The notes beneath the pieces were generated by a model. That model did no database searches. It was given only the letters and a program-made list of their open reading frames with translations, and was not told the origin of the DNA. The position numbers were made by a program, and so were the translations under genes. Below, one piece after another: positions 1 through 11,312 of a DNA stretch of 64,000 bases. How positions within the stretch are numbered: the first letter of the stretch is position 1; every line of letters starts with the position of its first letter. The stretch is from Triatoma infestans (lineage: Eukaryota > Arthropoda > Insecta > Hemiptera > Reduviidae), in assembly GCA_011037195.1 (NCBI GenBank), contig JAAEAF010001988.1, positions 1 through 64,000 of the forward strand. Direction: 5' to 3'.

Positions 1-349
1 TAAAAATAGTTTTGTCAATATGTATTCAAAAAAATAAACAACTTACATCTTTACTGCAATAAAATAATTAAATAAAATTTTCTTATTAAATTCTCAGAAT
101 ATGTAGATTAAATTCATCCATTTATTAGTTCTTTTTCAAGGATTGTAAATAAGTATAAGAATAAAAATATATAGAGAAACACTCAAACTTTTTCTCTTAT
201 GGCAATAATACAATTATGTAATTGACAATTTCTTCTTTAAATTGGATTTCACTCAGTTGCCCTAACATAAATAGAGAGATGGTGGCTACTTGTATCTATC
301 GAAGACAGATAATAGTTGAAGTGATGACATTTATTCCCTATGAGAGCGC

Positions 350-730
350 CAATAATATTGAATATGAAATGTTGTTGAATGTGATGTTTTGTTGTATGTT
401 TGTAGCAGCTTGTGGCATGAGCGGTTTTGTAAAGGGGCTTGTGAGTGTGAATGTTTAAAGAGAGAGAAGTATTAGAAAATTAACAAGAGATCACCACTGT
501 TTATGAAATAATGAATTTAAATACTTTACGATAACACTGTAATATGCTTATTAATATACTGAAACTAGCTAGATTAAACTCTTATGTTTTAACTTAGGTC
601 TGGCACTGATATTGACTCCTTGAGTAATACTGGTAGAATGTTCAGTTTAGAATGTCTCATTATAAAGCAGTCTTCTCTCACGAAAGAATGCCTTCTCTTA
701 GTAGTTCAAATCCTTCTCTGTGAGAAGGGG
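350..730 (-). repeat. Dispersed repeat family C, copy 1
   Basis: Read on the minus strand this block matches three other places in the window (2870-3270, 27500-27890 and, best, 42250-42650). Shared landmarks in order are an AGAGAAGGCATTCTTT stretch, a run around AAGGAGTCAAYATCAGTGCCAG, an AGTGGYGAYCTCTTG motif and a final AAACCGCTCRTGCYA. The class is unknown. The AGTGGCGACC-like motif could be a primer-binding-site region of an LTR element, but no reading frame or terminal repeat confirms that. Confidence 0.5.
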
Positions 731-887
731 CAAAACGACAAAGCTGACTAAGTTCTATGACCTCTTCTGTAACGGTATCTTCTACCTGGGTGTTAACCAA
801 CTTGCATTTTTCTTTCAAATTATAACTTCTATCAAATTATATTTATAGATATAATATCTGGCATCCATTACAAATGAATCTACATAA

Positions 888-1172
888 CTGTTGAATATGT
901 GGATGGGTCCGTAATGCTGGATAACATCTGATATTTTATACTAAACGTAGCATAAATATTTTATTTTGTTCCTAACCGGTTTCAGATTTTCATCCATCGT
1001 CTTAGTAAATCTAATCCATTTCGTGCAGAGAGTTCACTTTGATCGCAATGTTTTCATTTTAAGTGAACTCTCTGCATGAAATGGATTAGATGTACTCTCT
1101 GACGATGGATGAAAATCCGAAACCGATCAGGAACATAAATAAATATACATTAAACGACGGATAAAATACAAG
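888..1172 (+). mobile_element. Hammerhead-ribozyme hairpin element, subfamily 2
   Basis: An imperfect inverted repeat of about 285 bp. The left arm (about 960-1045) and right arm (about 1050-1137) are reverse complements, and a one-sided left tail (888-about 930) has no partner on the right. Flanking copies of AATCTACATAA / AATCTATATAA at 877-887 and 1173-1183 differ at one of 11 positions and look like a target-site duplication. The right arm carries a hammerhead core, listed separately. The tail resembles that of the other hairpin elements (TGTGG-TGG-TCC, then GCTGG-AACATC), but the arms are diverged, so I treat it as a second subfamily. No coding capacity. Inference: a non-autonomous Penelope-type retroelement. 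Confidence 0.7.
1095..1133 (+). ncRNA. Hammerhead ribozyme motif (HHR-a, + strand)
   Basis: Core CTGACGA (1099-1105; position 7 of the core is free to vary), helix II GGAT/ATCC closed by a GAAA loop (1107-1118), conserved GAAA at 1119-1122, a very short helix III and the cleavage-site triplet ATC at 1126-1128. All invariant core bases of the hammerhead family are present. The sister motif in the left arm (minus strand) has a damaged core (AAGACGA). Activity is not shown by sequence alone; helix III of only 2-3 bp suggests weak or dimeric cleavage. Confidence 0.6.
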
Positions 1173-1199
1173 AATCTATATAATATTTGTAATTTTGCA

Positions 1200-1430
1200 C
1201 ATAGATTTCTCGGAACGAATTTTTTCAGGAAAATATTCAGATAAAAATGACAGCATTATATGTGTGTATTAGTATAACAAGTTTAAAAGAAAATCGTTGT
1301 AGCCGTTTTTTGAGAAAATTACACTTTCATCTAATCAATTTTCTTTAAATTGGGGATTCAAACTATAGTGTGTAGTTCCAAGATAGTGAAGTAAATTTGG
1401 AATTAATTTGTAGTAACAAATTATTCTCCC
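1200..1430 (+). repeat. Old repeat family R, fragment
   Basis: Contains the family R signature: an 'AAGTTTAAAAGAAAATCGTTG-AGCCG' stretch followed by 'TTTTTGAGAAAATTAC', also seen around 26.9, 28.1, 31.5, 34.4 and 39.7 kb. Strongly diverged; boundaries are approximate and no termini can be assigned. Confidence 0.35.
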
Positions 1431-1450
1431 ACCTCAAACGTGATTCCTAC

Positions 1451-2869
1451 CTAATCCGAGGCCTCTTTAGTACTATTCTTACATAGCATTAACATCAACA
1501 TCTTGCTGATTTGGTTCCTGGACTTATTTTCCAGATTTTAACGTACCCACTCCAGAGCCATTCTCTAGGAAATGCACGCACAGTCCCTAGGGCAGTTTCT
1601 AGTCTAAAAGGAGTACTTGCCCATTCCTGGCCAGTTAGCATACTGTCACATATCCTCTAACCCACACATATCCCGGTACCCGTTCTAGCCGAAGTTTATT
1701 ATGTTTGGAGAATTGTGGTTTAAGGGAATATCTACACACCCAAACTAGAGATGTGGTGGTTCTGAAGTTGGTGGCTTCAGTGCAGCGTTGAGAATCTCCT
1801 TGTTTCCAAGGGCCATTCAAAGCAAGTCACAAGTAAAATTAAAGTCTTGCGAGTATTTCACATCATATTTTTGCTTGATTTACTTCTGAAATTCAATAAT
1901 AGTTGTGATAGTGCTGGCAATGGAGAGGAAATAATAACATAGATAATAACGCACGCAATTATGTTATTTAACTAATAGCTTAGTATAAAAAAAAATTATT
2001 AACTAAAATGTAACTAAGATTGCTTAATAGCTATTTATATTGCCAACATAAAACAGAGCTCATACCATCATGATCTCTCATAATATGTGTTTTGAATTTA
2101 GTATAAACAAATTAGTATTATTTATAATTCCTTTGTAATAAATTAACGAGGTAAATAAAAATATAATAATCTACCTAGAATACAGTGTTTCAATCAGCCA
2201 TTCATTGACTATATACTGCTGCATAGTGATTTAGGCTTGTACATAAGTATGGTGGACTGCAGAGAGAGAATGAACTGGCCCTATAAAAAAAACGTCAGCT
2301 ATAGAGTTTGGAACTTATCCTTTACCTTATTTGGGTAACACTTTTTGTGAGAGAACTTTAAAAAAAACAACAAAAAAAACATAAAATGAAATAATCCGAG
2401 ATAAATGGTCCTTTTATTTTTATTTCATGGAGTTAATTTATTTTAATCTTATAAATAAATAAAACAACATTAATGTGTATGTGTGTTTAATTCTAATTTA
2501 GGCGGCAATTTTCTTTTCTTTTAATTTCAGAATATTTATAAGCGTGTGGTGGCAGTGTCTAATTTTTTTTTTATGTATGTCTGTCGGTCTTCCGTGTGTC
2601 TCCTCCAGTTAATACGAAAAGTGTTTATGGATAAACTTGTACTAGTTGCTTGGCTCATAAAAAAAGTAACCCTTTTTGTAAGTAAAGATGAAACGAAAAA
2701 CTATTTACATATATAATATTTGTTAGATTTTATCGATTAAAAAATTCAATTTGTAATAATTTTGTGGTGGATGCAAGAAATTATATCTATTTTAATTGAA
2801 GAAAATTATGAGAAAAATCCAAGCTCGTTGGCAAAAAAGGGTAACCCAGGTAGAAGAGTACAGTTACAA
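1451..2869. other. AT-rich intergenic, nothing recognised
   Basis: No ORF with a recognisable domain, no terminal repeats and no structured RNA were seen on either strand. Short homopolymer runs only (for example around 2280-2380 and 2560). The sequence 1635-1820 has a slightly higher GC content but no coding signal. Confidence 0.5.
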
Positions 2870-3270
2870 GAAGAGTTCATGAACCTTGTTAGCATTGTCT
2901 ACCCCTTCTTCTGCCAAGGGAAGATTTGAACGAACAATTAGAAGATATTCTGCTTTCAAAGTAGAACAGTCTGAAACAGATATTCTACAAGAACATTGCT
3001 TCAGGAATCGCTCTCTTAAACTCAGTGCCAATGATAGAGATTAACATTTATTCTAGATTAACAATTGATTTATTTAGCATATAACTGTGATATTGTAAAG
3101 TAATTTAAATCTCTTTAAAGATAATATATTTAATTTTATCTACCAGTGTTTTCTTAATTATTTCTTATTTCGTATTTCTCTTCTCTTTGAACATACACAC
3201 AAGCCCTTTACTAAACCGCTCGTGCTACACAAACTACTACACTACAACACATCACATCAATAACATTTCA
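2870..3270 (+). repeat. Dispersed repeat family C, copy 2
   Basis: Diverged copy of the family at 350-730 and 42250-42650, same element order: a purine-rich start, 'CTCAGTGCCAATGATAG' near 3024, and the diagnostic 'CTAAACCGCTCGTGCTACAC' ending near 3222. No coding sequence supported. Confidence 0.45.
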
Positions 3271-3756
3271 ATTTTTTCTCGATACTTAATTTTAGTGTGA
3301 AATGGTTGGTTTTTTAAATGGTAGAATAAGAGATTCTAAAGAAATTGAATAATAATTACGCCTCAAGGAAGCTGTTACTTTATTAATGCAATCATAAATT
3401 ATTGGTTTATACTTGAAATTGTGATACGTTAGTCATAATTTTCAAAAATATGCCAATTAAATAGCAATTACAAAAATTATACTGGCTCAGTAAGTTTTAT
3501 TAGAATTAGGGGCAATCTCTGTCCGGTATTTTTTTTTATCATAAAAAATCATATATCTCATTACTTGATCTGAAGGGAAGATACATTGTTCGAGGAGTAG
3601 AGGAATAATTTATTAATTTCTCATGCTATTCCGTGGTCGATTTACTACAGTGTATAGTAATGTAATACTTTACCAGGGTAGTAAAGTAATTTTTGGAATA
3701 ATTTTTAAATACAAAATAAAATAAATCATGCTCCGCCATCACACAACATAATTTAA

Positions 3757-4175
3757 CGTTTTTCCCTCTAAACTAGCTACTGCAACTAGTTATAAGTGGG
3801 TTCGTATAGATAAAATACTCTAAACTTCAATAAAGAAAACACCAATTTATTTTTATACACAATAAATTACAAAAAACAACACTTATTAATTACTTCACAG
3901 TTTATACCACAAAAGTTCAATTTGTTCACCTTTTTATACACTTTCCACAAACGTAGACTTCGTTTGTAACTGGAAACCCACTCCACTCTCTGCGGTCCCA
4001 CTATTTATACCGGGGAGAATCTTCTAGAATCTTCTCAATCATTCCAGAAAGAACTAGAGCGCGTCGCCGGCGCTTCCTAGCGGCCATAAAAAGAACTTGA
4101 GTTCCTACTTCCTCTCCTAGATGGCACCACTGGCTGCGTTATAATAAATTAGTGCAAGAAAGTAAAGGATACAAC
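3757..4175 (+). repeat. LTR-like repeat family E, copy 1
   Basis: Matches 38410-38697 plus 39046-39165 over its whole length, starting at a TTTTCCCTCTAAA motif and ending near AGATGGCACCA. It contains TATTTATACCGG (about 4001) and GC-rich AGAGCGCG/GCGCTTCCTAGC stretches, like promoter and leader parts of an insect LTR, and could be a solo LTR. I could not find matching target-site duplications, so class and orientation are open. The second copy is interrupted by another LTR. Confidence 0.45.
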
Positions 4176-4599
4176 GGGTTCTATAACTCCAGTACTAACA
4201 TCAATTGTAAAATAATTTCTTATGCACTATAATTCTGCTAATTGCCCTATAAAAATGGCATTATCTCAGGTGTAATTAATTTGTTGTTCTATTGTTGAAA
4301 GTACCGTTTTTTAAATGTAATTTCAACAATGTTGGAACATTTCATATTTCTACAAATTAAATCAAATATCCACTCATTAATTCAAAACACATACTTGAAA
4401 ATAACATGGAATGAGTTGTATTAACTTTTATATTTGCAATTTTATCTCATGTTTGAAAATATAAATGTATGAAATTGAAATATATGAAAAATGATAATGA
4501 CTTACCTTTCTTCTGAGAAGCTTGGTTCGAATATACGGTGAAGGTACGTTCGAAAATTCTGCAGCTTGGATCGAAAACGCTGGGTTCAAATATAAGCTG

Positions 4600-5002
4600 C
4601 CATCAATATGATAAATGAGAGAAGGAGAGAGATTTAGAGAGAATGGATTTTAGGGGAATAAACCAGATGATATGTTGAATACTCCTAATGAATAATGTAT
4701 AATGAATAGAATACACAAACTGCAAGGAATGCACAGTTAATTAGAAGTTAGATAGCTAGAGAAATTCAAAGAGACAGACTGGCTGAGCAATAACAAGGTA
4801 GTAGGTAGGTTGCTGACTGGATTTACTATTGTAAACTGTTGTAAAACTGTCCTGAATTGTTCTGCTGCCCTCTATTTATATGAATCGATCTCTCCCTTCT
4901 TAGTCTGGCCTAGGTGGGGGTAACTAAATTTTGATTCACTTAATGTGTGCTTCTCCGCTTTTTGATCCTATGAATTTTTAATGATTCGGATCCCATTACA
5001 TT
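4600..5002 (+). repeat. Possible LTR-like repeat
   Basis: Order of motifs (purine-rich AGAGAG start, then a TATTTATATGAATC, CTGGCCTAGG, and an end near CGGATCCCATTACA) resembles 51915-52181, which ends CGGATCCTATTACTCA, and more distantly the solo LTRs at 38698-39041 and 61447-61777. No clean duplication was found, so the call is tentative. Confidence 0.3.
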
Positions 5003-5099
5003 AGCAATTTGAACGTATCGTTGCCAGGTTAGCCACAAATTTGCAAGCTTTATCTCAAATATTATTATCCACTCACCTACTAATACAATTATAGTTGAA

Positions 5100-5330
5100 T
5101 ATCAGAAGAAAGTCAAGTAAAAATGGCCAAACAGATACATATATCTTGTGATTTTCTCGAAAACCGTTTCGACAATTTTCCTTTAAGCATTGTAAACATG
5201 TCACAAACATGTAGGCACATCACTTTTATTTCAACCATTTTGCTAGAAAAATTGAATTTTGAGGGATTCTCGGGGAAGTGGTAATGCTAGGCTTATCTTT
5301 AAAGTTTCATTTTAGTGAACTGTAGCGTTC
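5100..5330 (+). repeat. Old repeat family R, fragment
   Basis: Diverged stretch with 'GATTTTCTCGAAAACCGTTTCGACAATTTTC' type spacing and a 'CACTTTTATTTCAACCATTTTGCTAGAAAAATT' type segment that parallels the modules at 31.5 and 39.9 kb. No termini visible. Confidence 0.3.
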
Positions 5331-6385
5331 TTATCATACCTATGTTTAACTTGAATGAAAATTAACTGAGTTGCTAAAATTATAAATTTTAAAAAGTACA
5401 AATTTGGGCACTACTTCCTATACACACTTATAACTATTATTTGAATGTTTATTTCCGTGTAAGTTGTTTTTAGAAGCTTTTTGGGAGACCTGGGATATCA
5501 CCAAAATATATAAAGTAATAAAATTTTAATTTTTAGATTTTTATGGATTTTTTTTTTTAAACTTAATTTTAAGATATAAAATTAATTATTTTAATGGAAG
5601 AAAGATTATAAAAAAATATATAGGACAAGCTTAACGAAGTATAAATTAAAAAGATAATAAATGGAATTATCTCTCACTCATTTTTATATTTTATTTTTCT
5701 ATTAAATCTTACAAAACAATATTATCTCATCTTACAGTTATTTATAACATTAAATAGAATTTTATCACTTTTTATGCACAAATTGTTTTTCAAATATTTT
5801 TCATAAATTTCCTGACATAATTATGTTAATTCAGGTTTGAGAAATCTATTTAAAAAAAAATAAAAGGCTTCATGAAAATAATATATGTACGTTTATTGCT
5901 AACTGATCGAAAACTTTTCCCGGATAAACGTGATGACTATGTGAAAATGTTCTTGAAAATTACTGAGACACTTTCTCTTACTAGTGAAACTGAAAATATT
6001 ACGTTCAAAACTCGGTTTTCCACAAAGATGTATAATAATATGTAACTCATAATTAAGTAAACTTACTTAAAAATGTAATTGACTCTCGTGAATAAAATTT
6101 GGGCTCAGACATGTGTAACTCTTTGAATATATTGTGAGAATAATTCTAATAAAATTTGTATTGTATTTAAATAACTAAATAAGTTGAAGCTTGTATTCGC
6201 AGCATAGCCAAAAAATATAACTGAGTACAGAGTGAGTTTCAATCGTTTCTGCTTTTGTAACGCTACTTCCACTACTACTCAGCTACAGTTGGGTTTTCTA
6301 ACATATTTGTCTCACTATTACTATGTTCGCGGCTGAAAACAAGGAGAATGGGGCTTCCCATTGTTGCCATGCCCCATTACTACCG
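5331..6385. other. AT-rich intergenic, nothing recognised
   Basis: Very A+T-rich with several poly(A)/poly(T) runs. No ORF, RNA or repeat family was recognised. Confidence 0.5.
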
Positions 6386-6397
6386 AAATTTGCAGTA

Positions 6398-6954
6398 CTG
6401 TTATTATTATTATTTGTCTGTGGAGAGGGATCAAACCCTACGCTATCCAAAGCCTCACTAGACCCATATAGCTACCCATTGAAAAACAACCACAAACCGG
6501 GTCTAGAACAAATATCTAGACCCGCGTCATCCATCTAAGATTCATGGCAGTCTGAACAAATCGGACAATAACTTTAAGGGGAAATAGCCCAAGCTCTTGC
6601 ACAGACATCCTGCTTCGACCAAAGGTCCTGAACCTAATCTCCTCACAACGCAGACAATCGGTCATAAGATGGATGGGTGTTTCCTCCTCTGTCTCACAGA
6701 CTCTACAAAATGGATCCGGCATGAGCCTCATTACGTAGATATGTCTCCTTAAACCACAATGTCCAGTAAGGTATCTAACCAGATGCCTGAGAGAGCTTCG
6801 TGAAAGACACAGCAACGTCTCACTAATAACTCTTTCCTGGACCTTCCATGAGCATTTTGGACTGCCGACAACCAAACTGATCACATCCATAAGAATGAAT
6901 GCTGTGAAGCTGTCCTTGATTGGAAGCCTGACAGACATGTGCAAAAGATAGTGC
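6398..6954 (-). pseudogene. 5'-truncated LINE, C-terminal end (RNase H-type LINE)
   Basis: A 557-bp insertion on the minus strand, bounded by a perfect 12-bp duplication AAATTTGCAGTA at 6386-6397 and 6955-6966. The reading frame (about 6954 down to 6516) encodes the C-terminal part of a non-LTR retrotransposon polyprotein: an LTGHC-LRRH stretch followed by a CRVCETEEETPIHLMTDC zinc-knuckle segment, as found after the RNase H region in I/R1/LOA-type elements. The 3' end is a short (AAT)n tail near 6400-6415. The ORF extends to 7004 only by reading into the flank. The fragment at 58530-58785 comes from the same family. The element lacks RT and endonuclease, so it is dead on arrival. Confidence 0.75.
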
Positions 6955-7009
6955 AAATTTGCAGTATATTTAGAGTTCTGCGATTTTTTTAAAAAAGTTA
7001 TCATTTTTT

Positions 7010-8408
7010 TAGACGGAAGCTATACTCCATGAACTAGTCGTTCACTAAAATATTCTTTGGATTGGGTTATTTATTAATTACCTTTGTTTCCCATCCTCTT
7101 TCTCTCGTCGGACAGCGTGATTTAACCTCGTCTTTTTCTTTCTTGTTTTTCTTTGGAATAAGCTTAATTGGCCCTGTCTCTTGTTCACTCATACCCTCAC
7201 ACTTTATGATTATAAATCTTGTAAGGGTGTTGTGAGGAGATGTTGGTTGTTGATGATGAAAGATAAACACCTTAAGATGGTTTATATGTATGTATATAAC
7301 TGACTGCCAGGGACTTTACACTTTAGAATTTAGAACTGAACTGAACTGACAGACTGACGTGGCTAATTGATATGTACGGAGTATGAATCAACAGAATGAT
7401 GTCTGATGTGTAAGACTGAATTCAACAGAATGATCCTTGACTGTCTCTCTCTCTCTCATATATATATCCACTGGCCGAACCGCTCCTTTCTGTGCGAGAG
7501 GGGCTGTTTCTCTCCGCTAGAGTGGATGAATGGTGGGGGTTCACTACCCCTACAATCTTAACCTTTCCCTAGTCAGACAGCATGATCGGCTTTGTCATCT
7601 TTCCCTTACGAAAAACTTTTCCGATCGAACAGATGTGATTGTCCCTATCCATTCTTTGCAGTTCTCACTTTCTTAGCAGATTTTTGTTTTCAGATTTTTT
7701 TATATCCTATAACTGAGAGGAATGCTTTATTATATTGCCATATATAAAATATAGCATATAAACGTTTTTCATTCCTTTCACTTTCCTGATATACACAGTA
7801 ACATTTGCAAATCTATTGGATATAGGAGAGACTGATGTGGTCCTGGAAAAAAAAAAGATGGGAGATTCCTCCCTTGTAATTTTACTTTATTTTCAGATAA
7901 GTGGAAGCTTAATCATTGAGGAAGTTTCGAGACAAGCGACGTTTATATTCTGTGAGGATTATCAGGGATGGAGAGACGTGATGTCAAAATTTAAAAACTG
8001 TCAAATGAGCGAATTTAACTAATTCAACATATTCATAAAGAAGGTCACTTATCAAAAAAAAAAAAAAATGAACTTGTACATTTTTCTATTACCATTTAAA
8101 AAAAAAAAAAACATTCTAGAAAGACATTGTTATTCTATTAGAAATGCCCAATTTGAACCAGTGGCAATCTGATTTCCTTGAACAATTATCGCAAGCGAGA
8201 AATTTCCACGTTGATAGAAAACCTCCATAATCATACCCATCAAGTTCTTGCACATGAAGAAAAATATATTTCAATTATAGTAGTAATTAGTAATATAATT
8301 TTCAAATTCTGTTTATTTATAATTTTACGATCTATGTATTCTATGCTCTTATTGCTAATTCCTTTAAACGAAACTTCTATTGTAAAGCATATATTATAAT
8401 TATTAACA
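7010..8408. other. Intergenic, no gene recognised
   Basis: Contains a (TC)n/(TA)n run at about 7443-7468, a somewhat GC-richer stretch (7470-7560) and poly(A) runs at 8056-8069 and 8098-8112. The part 7300-7555 has the look of an LTR, but no flanking duplication was found. Short ORFs here carry no recognisable domain. Confidence 0.45.
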
Positions 8409-8421
8409 TCTCTTCTTATAA

Positions 8422-8628
8422 AAGTAAAGTAAAGTAATGCCTATTTTTTCAGGCGGGCTTAACGTCCAACTACCAAATTAGGTGTCGTGGACGGGGGCGG
8501 AAGCACCTACTTTACTATTAACATTTTTTAAACAAATATAAAATTTAGCAGTTATACGCTGGACTCGAACTGGGGTTCTCCCTCTTACAAGTCCACGCTC
8601 ATAACCACTACACCAACACCCGCCCCCC
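8422..8628 (-). mobile_element. tRNA-derived SINE, family 1, copy 1
   Basis: On the minus strand the element begins with a tRNA-like head at its high-coordinate end: A box within GGTGTAGTGGTTATGAGC (8597-8615) and B box CAGTTCGAGTCC (about 8561-8573). A tRNA-unrelated body follows, ending in a TTTACTTTACTTT tail. A perfect 13-bp duplication, TCTCTTCTTATAA, lies at 8409-8421 and 8629-8641. The other copies are 17107-17318 and 61060-61275. It would need a partner LINE for mobility; none is identified. Confidence 0.85.
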
Positions 8629-8641
8629 TCTCTTCTTATAA

Positions 8642-9291
8642 TTGATGAGATCATTACGTTTTATGATAAATAGAAGCCACTATTAAAGAACTGTTTAAAA
8701 TTAGTGGGGATTCTCTTTTAAAAATATGTCCCAAACGAAGCAATCAGGAAGAGTATGTGTAAAAATAAATATAAAGAAACAAATTTTAACGTGTTTATCC
8801 TGAGGCTACTGGAACAAAAAAAAAAAACCATTACATAAATTGGTAAAAAAGAGGAGATCAGTCACCTCAGTGCCTTCTTTTTCTTCTTTTTTTTTTTTTA
8901 TTTTTTTTTTTTTACAAAGTAGGCCAGACTGTATTTCACCCAAAATTGACGCTTAATATTAACGTATGATTTTTGTATTTATTTTTCCAGAAATAATATA
9001 AAACTAATTTATAATAATTATTCGTTTTCTGAGGACTCCGTTCGGCCCTTCACACTCAATATGGTACTTTGGAGAATGAAATAGTAATCTCCAGCCTTTC
9101 TTACAATAAAATCAGAATCCAGAACCAGATCTAGAAACTAGAATCCAGATCCAGGAAACTATGATATAGGTATATTCTACTTTTTCCCCAAACAAAGTTA
9201 AATATTTGAAATCCGGAGAGAATAATATAGATTATTTTTTAATGCCAGGTAATTTATTTTGTGCTCCTTTTAGCAAGAAGCTGAATTATTA
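8642..9291. other. AT-rich intergenic
   Basis: Homopolymer runs (poly(A) near 8817, long T-rich run 8878-8916). No gene or repeat family recognised. Confidence 0.5.
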
Positions 9292-10164
9292 GTGTCCCAA
9301 GGTATATGGATAACGACTTTTTATCGGAAACTAAGATAGCTAGAAAAAAAACTAAAAAATATGTGTCCCCGTAGTTTTTTGTTAGAAAACCAAATTTAAT
9401 TTGCAAATTTGTTTTGGTGCTTCCAGAAGCGAGATACAGGCACCAACTTCATTTTTTCAAATGGGGAGGTGTGGTTTTTATTTAAGAAATAGATTCCTCT
9501 ATTTTTTTGTAAGAAAAATTTACTTGAACGGTTTTTTTCTGTGAGTGATATTTTACAAGTTATGAATGAAAACATGATTCTTATAAGAAATTTCAAAATG
9601 ATATTATAACGGTTTTTTGATTGAATAAGAAGAAAAGTACTATTTTATTATAAATTTTACTCCTCATTAATTACAGATCTTGCTCGAACTGGCCCCCACA
9701 ATTAGAGATGCATTCACATGCTTTTTCCCACCCTTACAACCAAAGAAATACATCTCTAATGGTGGGGGCTAGATCGAGCAAGATCTGTAATGAATGAGGA
9801 GTAAAATTTATAATAAAATAGTACTTTTCTTCTCATTCAATCAAAAAACCGTTATAATATCATTTTTAATTTCTTATAGGAATCATGCTTTCATTCATAA
9901 CTTGTAAAATATTGCTCACAGAAAAAAACGTTCAAGCAAATTTTTCTTACAAAAAATAGAGGAATCTATTTCTTAAATAAAAGCACACCTCCCTATTTGA
10001 AAAAATGAAGTTGGTGCCTGTATCTCGCTTCTTGAAGCACCAAAATAAATTTGTAAATTAAATTTGGATTTCTAACAAAAAATATGGGGACACGTATTTT
10101 TTAGTTTTTTTTCTAGCTATCTTAGTTTCCGATAAAAAGTCGTTATCCATATTCCTTGGGACAC
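9292..10164. mobile_element. Long palindromic (foldback-type) element
   Basis: Two arms of about 415 bp (9292-9710 and 9751-10164) are near-perfect reverse complements, separated by a loop of about 40 bp. The ends read GTGTCCCAAGG ... CCTTGGGACAC; the right end and the partial copy at 62398 suggest a longer terminus, CAGGGTGTCCCAAGG. There is no coding sequence; ORFs inside are arm shadows. This is the structure of a foldback-type or long-TIR non-autonomous DNA transposon. A second, incomplete copy lies at 62398-62914. The target duplication could not be decided because the right flank is a (TA)n run. Confidence 0.75.
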
Positions 10165-11020
10165 CCTATATATATATATATATATGTGTGTGTGTGCGTG
10201 TATGTTATTGACGAAATATGAATGTCCGGTACATAGAGATAATTAATTCATTATGAAAATATTTAGGATGTTCATATTCTTTTTAATAAAACAATATATA
10301 TCAAAGTAAAACAAATATCTAATATATATTCGTACATTTTTAGAGAAATAACTGACAAAAAACAGACAACAAAGAGAATAATATGAAAAAAGTTGAAGAA
10401 GTAATTCATATTTCCTTTTTTCTTTGGCAGGTAGGTAAGTAAAATATACCCTGTGGAATATAACGAAACATTCCATGATGGAAATTTTGTAAGAATTCAA
10501 TTATTTATTAAAAACATTATAGAATCTGACAGGGATTAACTACATAATCTAAACAAATAAAGAAATAGATCTATTTCTCATGAAAAAGGGATTTGTACGA
10601 AAAAAAAAAGTTATTTGTTAAAAGAATTGCCAGTACCAGATTCCGATAAGTGCTAACGTCTAATTTATTTTCCATTTTAAACTTAGCTTGGAAAATTTTC
10701 AATTGTATGAACTAAAATGGTCTCCTGTCGTGACTTGTCCTAAGCGTGTTTTTTAAAGTCCACATGATTCAATAGCTAGCTGTCAGCCATATAGTCTCAA
10801 TCAGATCAAGGATTGTACCTCGTTTGAGTAATTAAAAAGAATGCGCGACAAAATTATTCTGTGTTGTCTTATAACTGTGAATTTAGTGCTATGGTCCGAA
10901 TTTGGTGACAAAAAATAATAGTGTTGCTTAGATTTACAGAAACTGTGAAATGTCATTCTTCCACTTCCGGTGTTTCATGATAATAATTATAATGAGAGAA
11001 TGCCTTTGAGCTTGTAGATC
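10165..11020. other. AT-rich intergenic
   Basis: Begins with a (TA)n(TG)n microsatellite (10167-10204). The remainder has no recognisable gene or repeat. Confidence 0.5.
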
Positions 11021-11032
11021 AATCTCTGGAAT

Positions 11033-11300
11033 TTGTTGTGGATGAATCGTTGTGGATTAGTTGCAAGAGATGGAAAACATTGTGATAACTTCATTTTGTG
11101 GCCATCGGCCGGTTTGGGGCGCTAGATAAACAGTGCGATAAAACAGACTTGCACAGAGCAAAATCAGTTTACACACTCAGATTGTGTACACTGATTTTTG
11201 CTGTGTGCATGTCTATGTTATCATAGTATTTTTATCAAGAAATCTTGATGAATGGTGAACATCCGAAACCGTTCGATGACCACAAAATGAAGCAACAAGA
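11033..11300 (+). mobile_element. Hammerhead-ribozyme hairpin element (decayed)
   Basis: Left tail GTTGTGGATTAGTTGCAAGA, then inverted arms (about 11100-11175 and 11180-11285), matching the elements at 21306, 36086, 39982 and 57298. A diverged duplication AATCTCTGGAAT / AATCTCTAAAGAAT lies at 11021-11032 and 11301-11314. The right arm holds a hammerhead motif with TTGATGA (11245-11251) instead of CTGANGA, then GAAA (11265-11268) and GTTC/GATG. The left-arm motif is badly decayed. This is an old copy, probably inactive. Confidence 0.6.
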
Positions 11301-11312
11301 AATCTCTAAAGA

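Noticed and set aside
8561..8628. Possible tRNA gene on the minus strand
   Set aside because: Part of a three-copy SINE family with target-site duplications.
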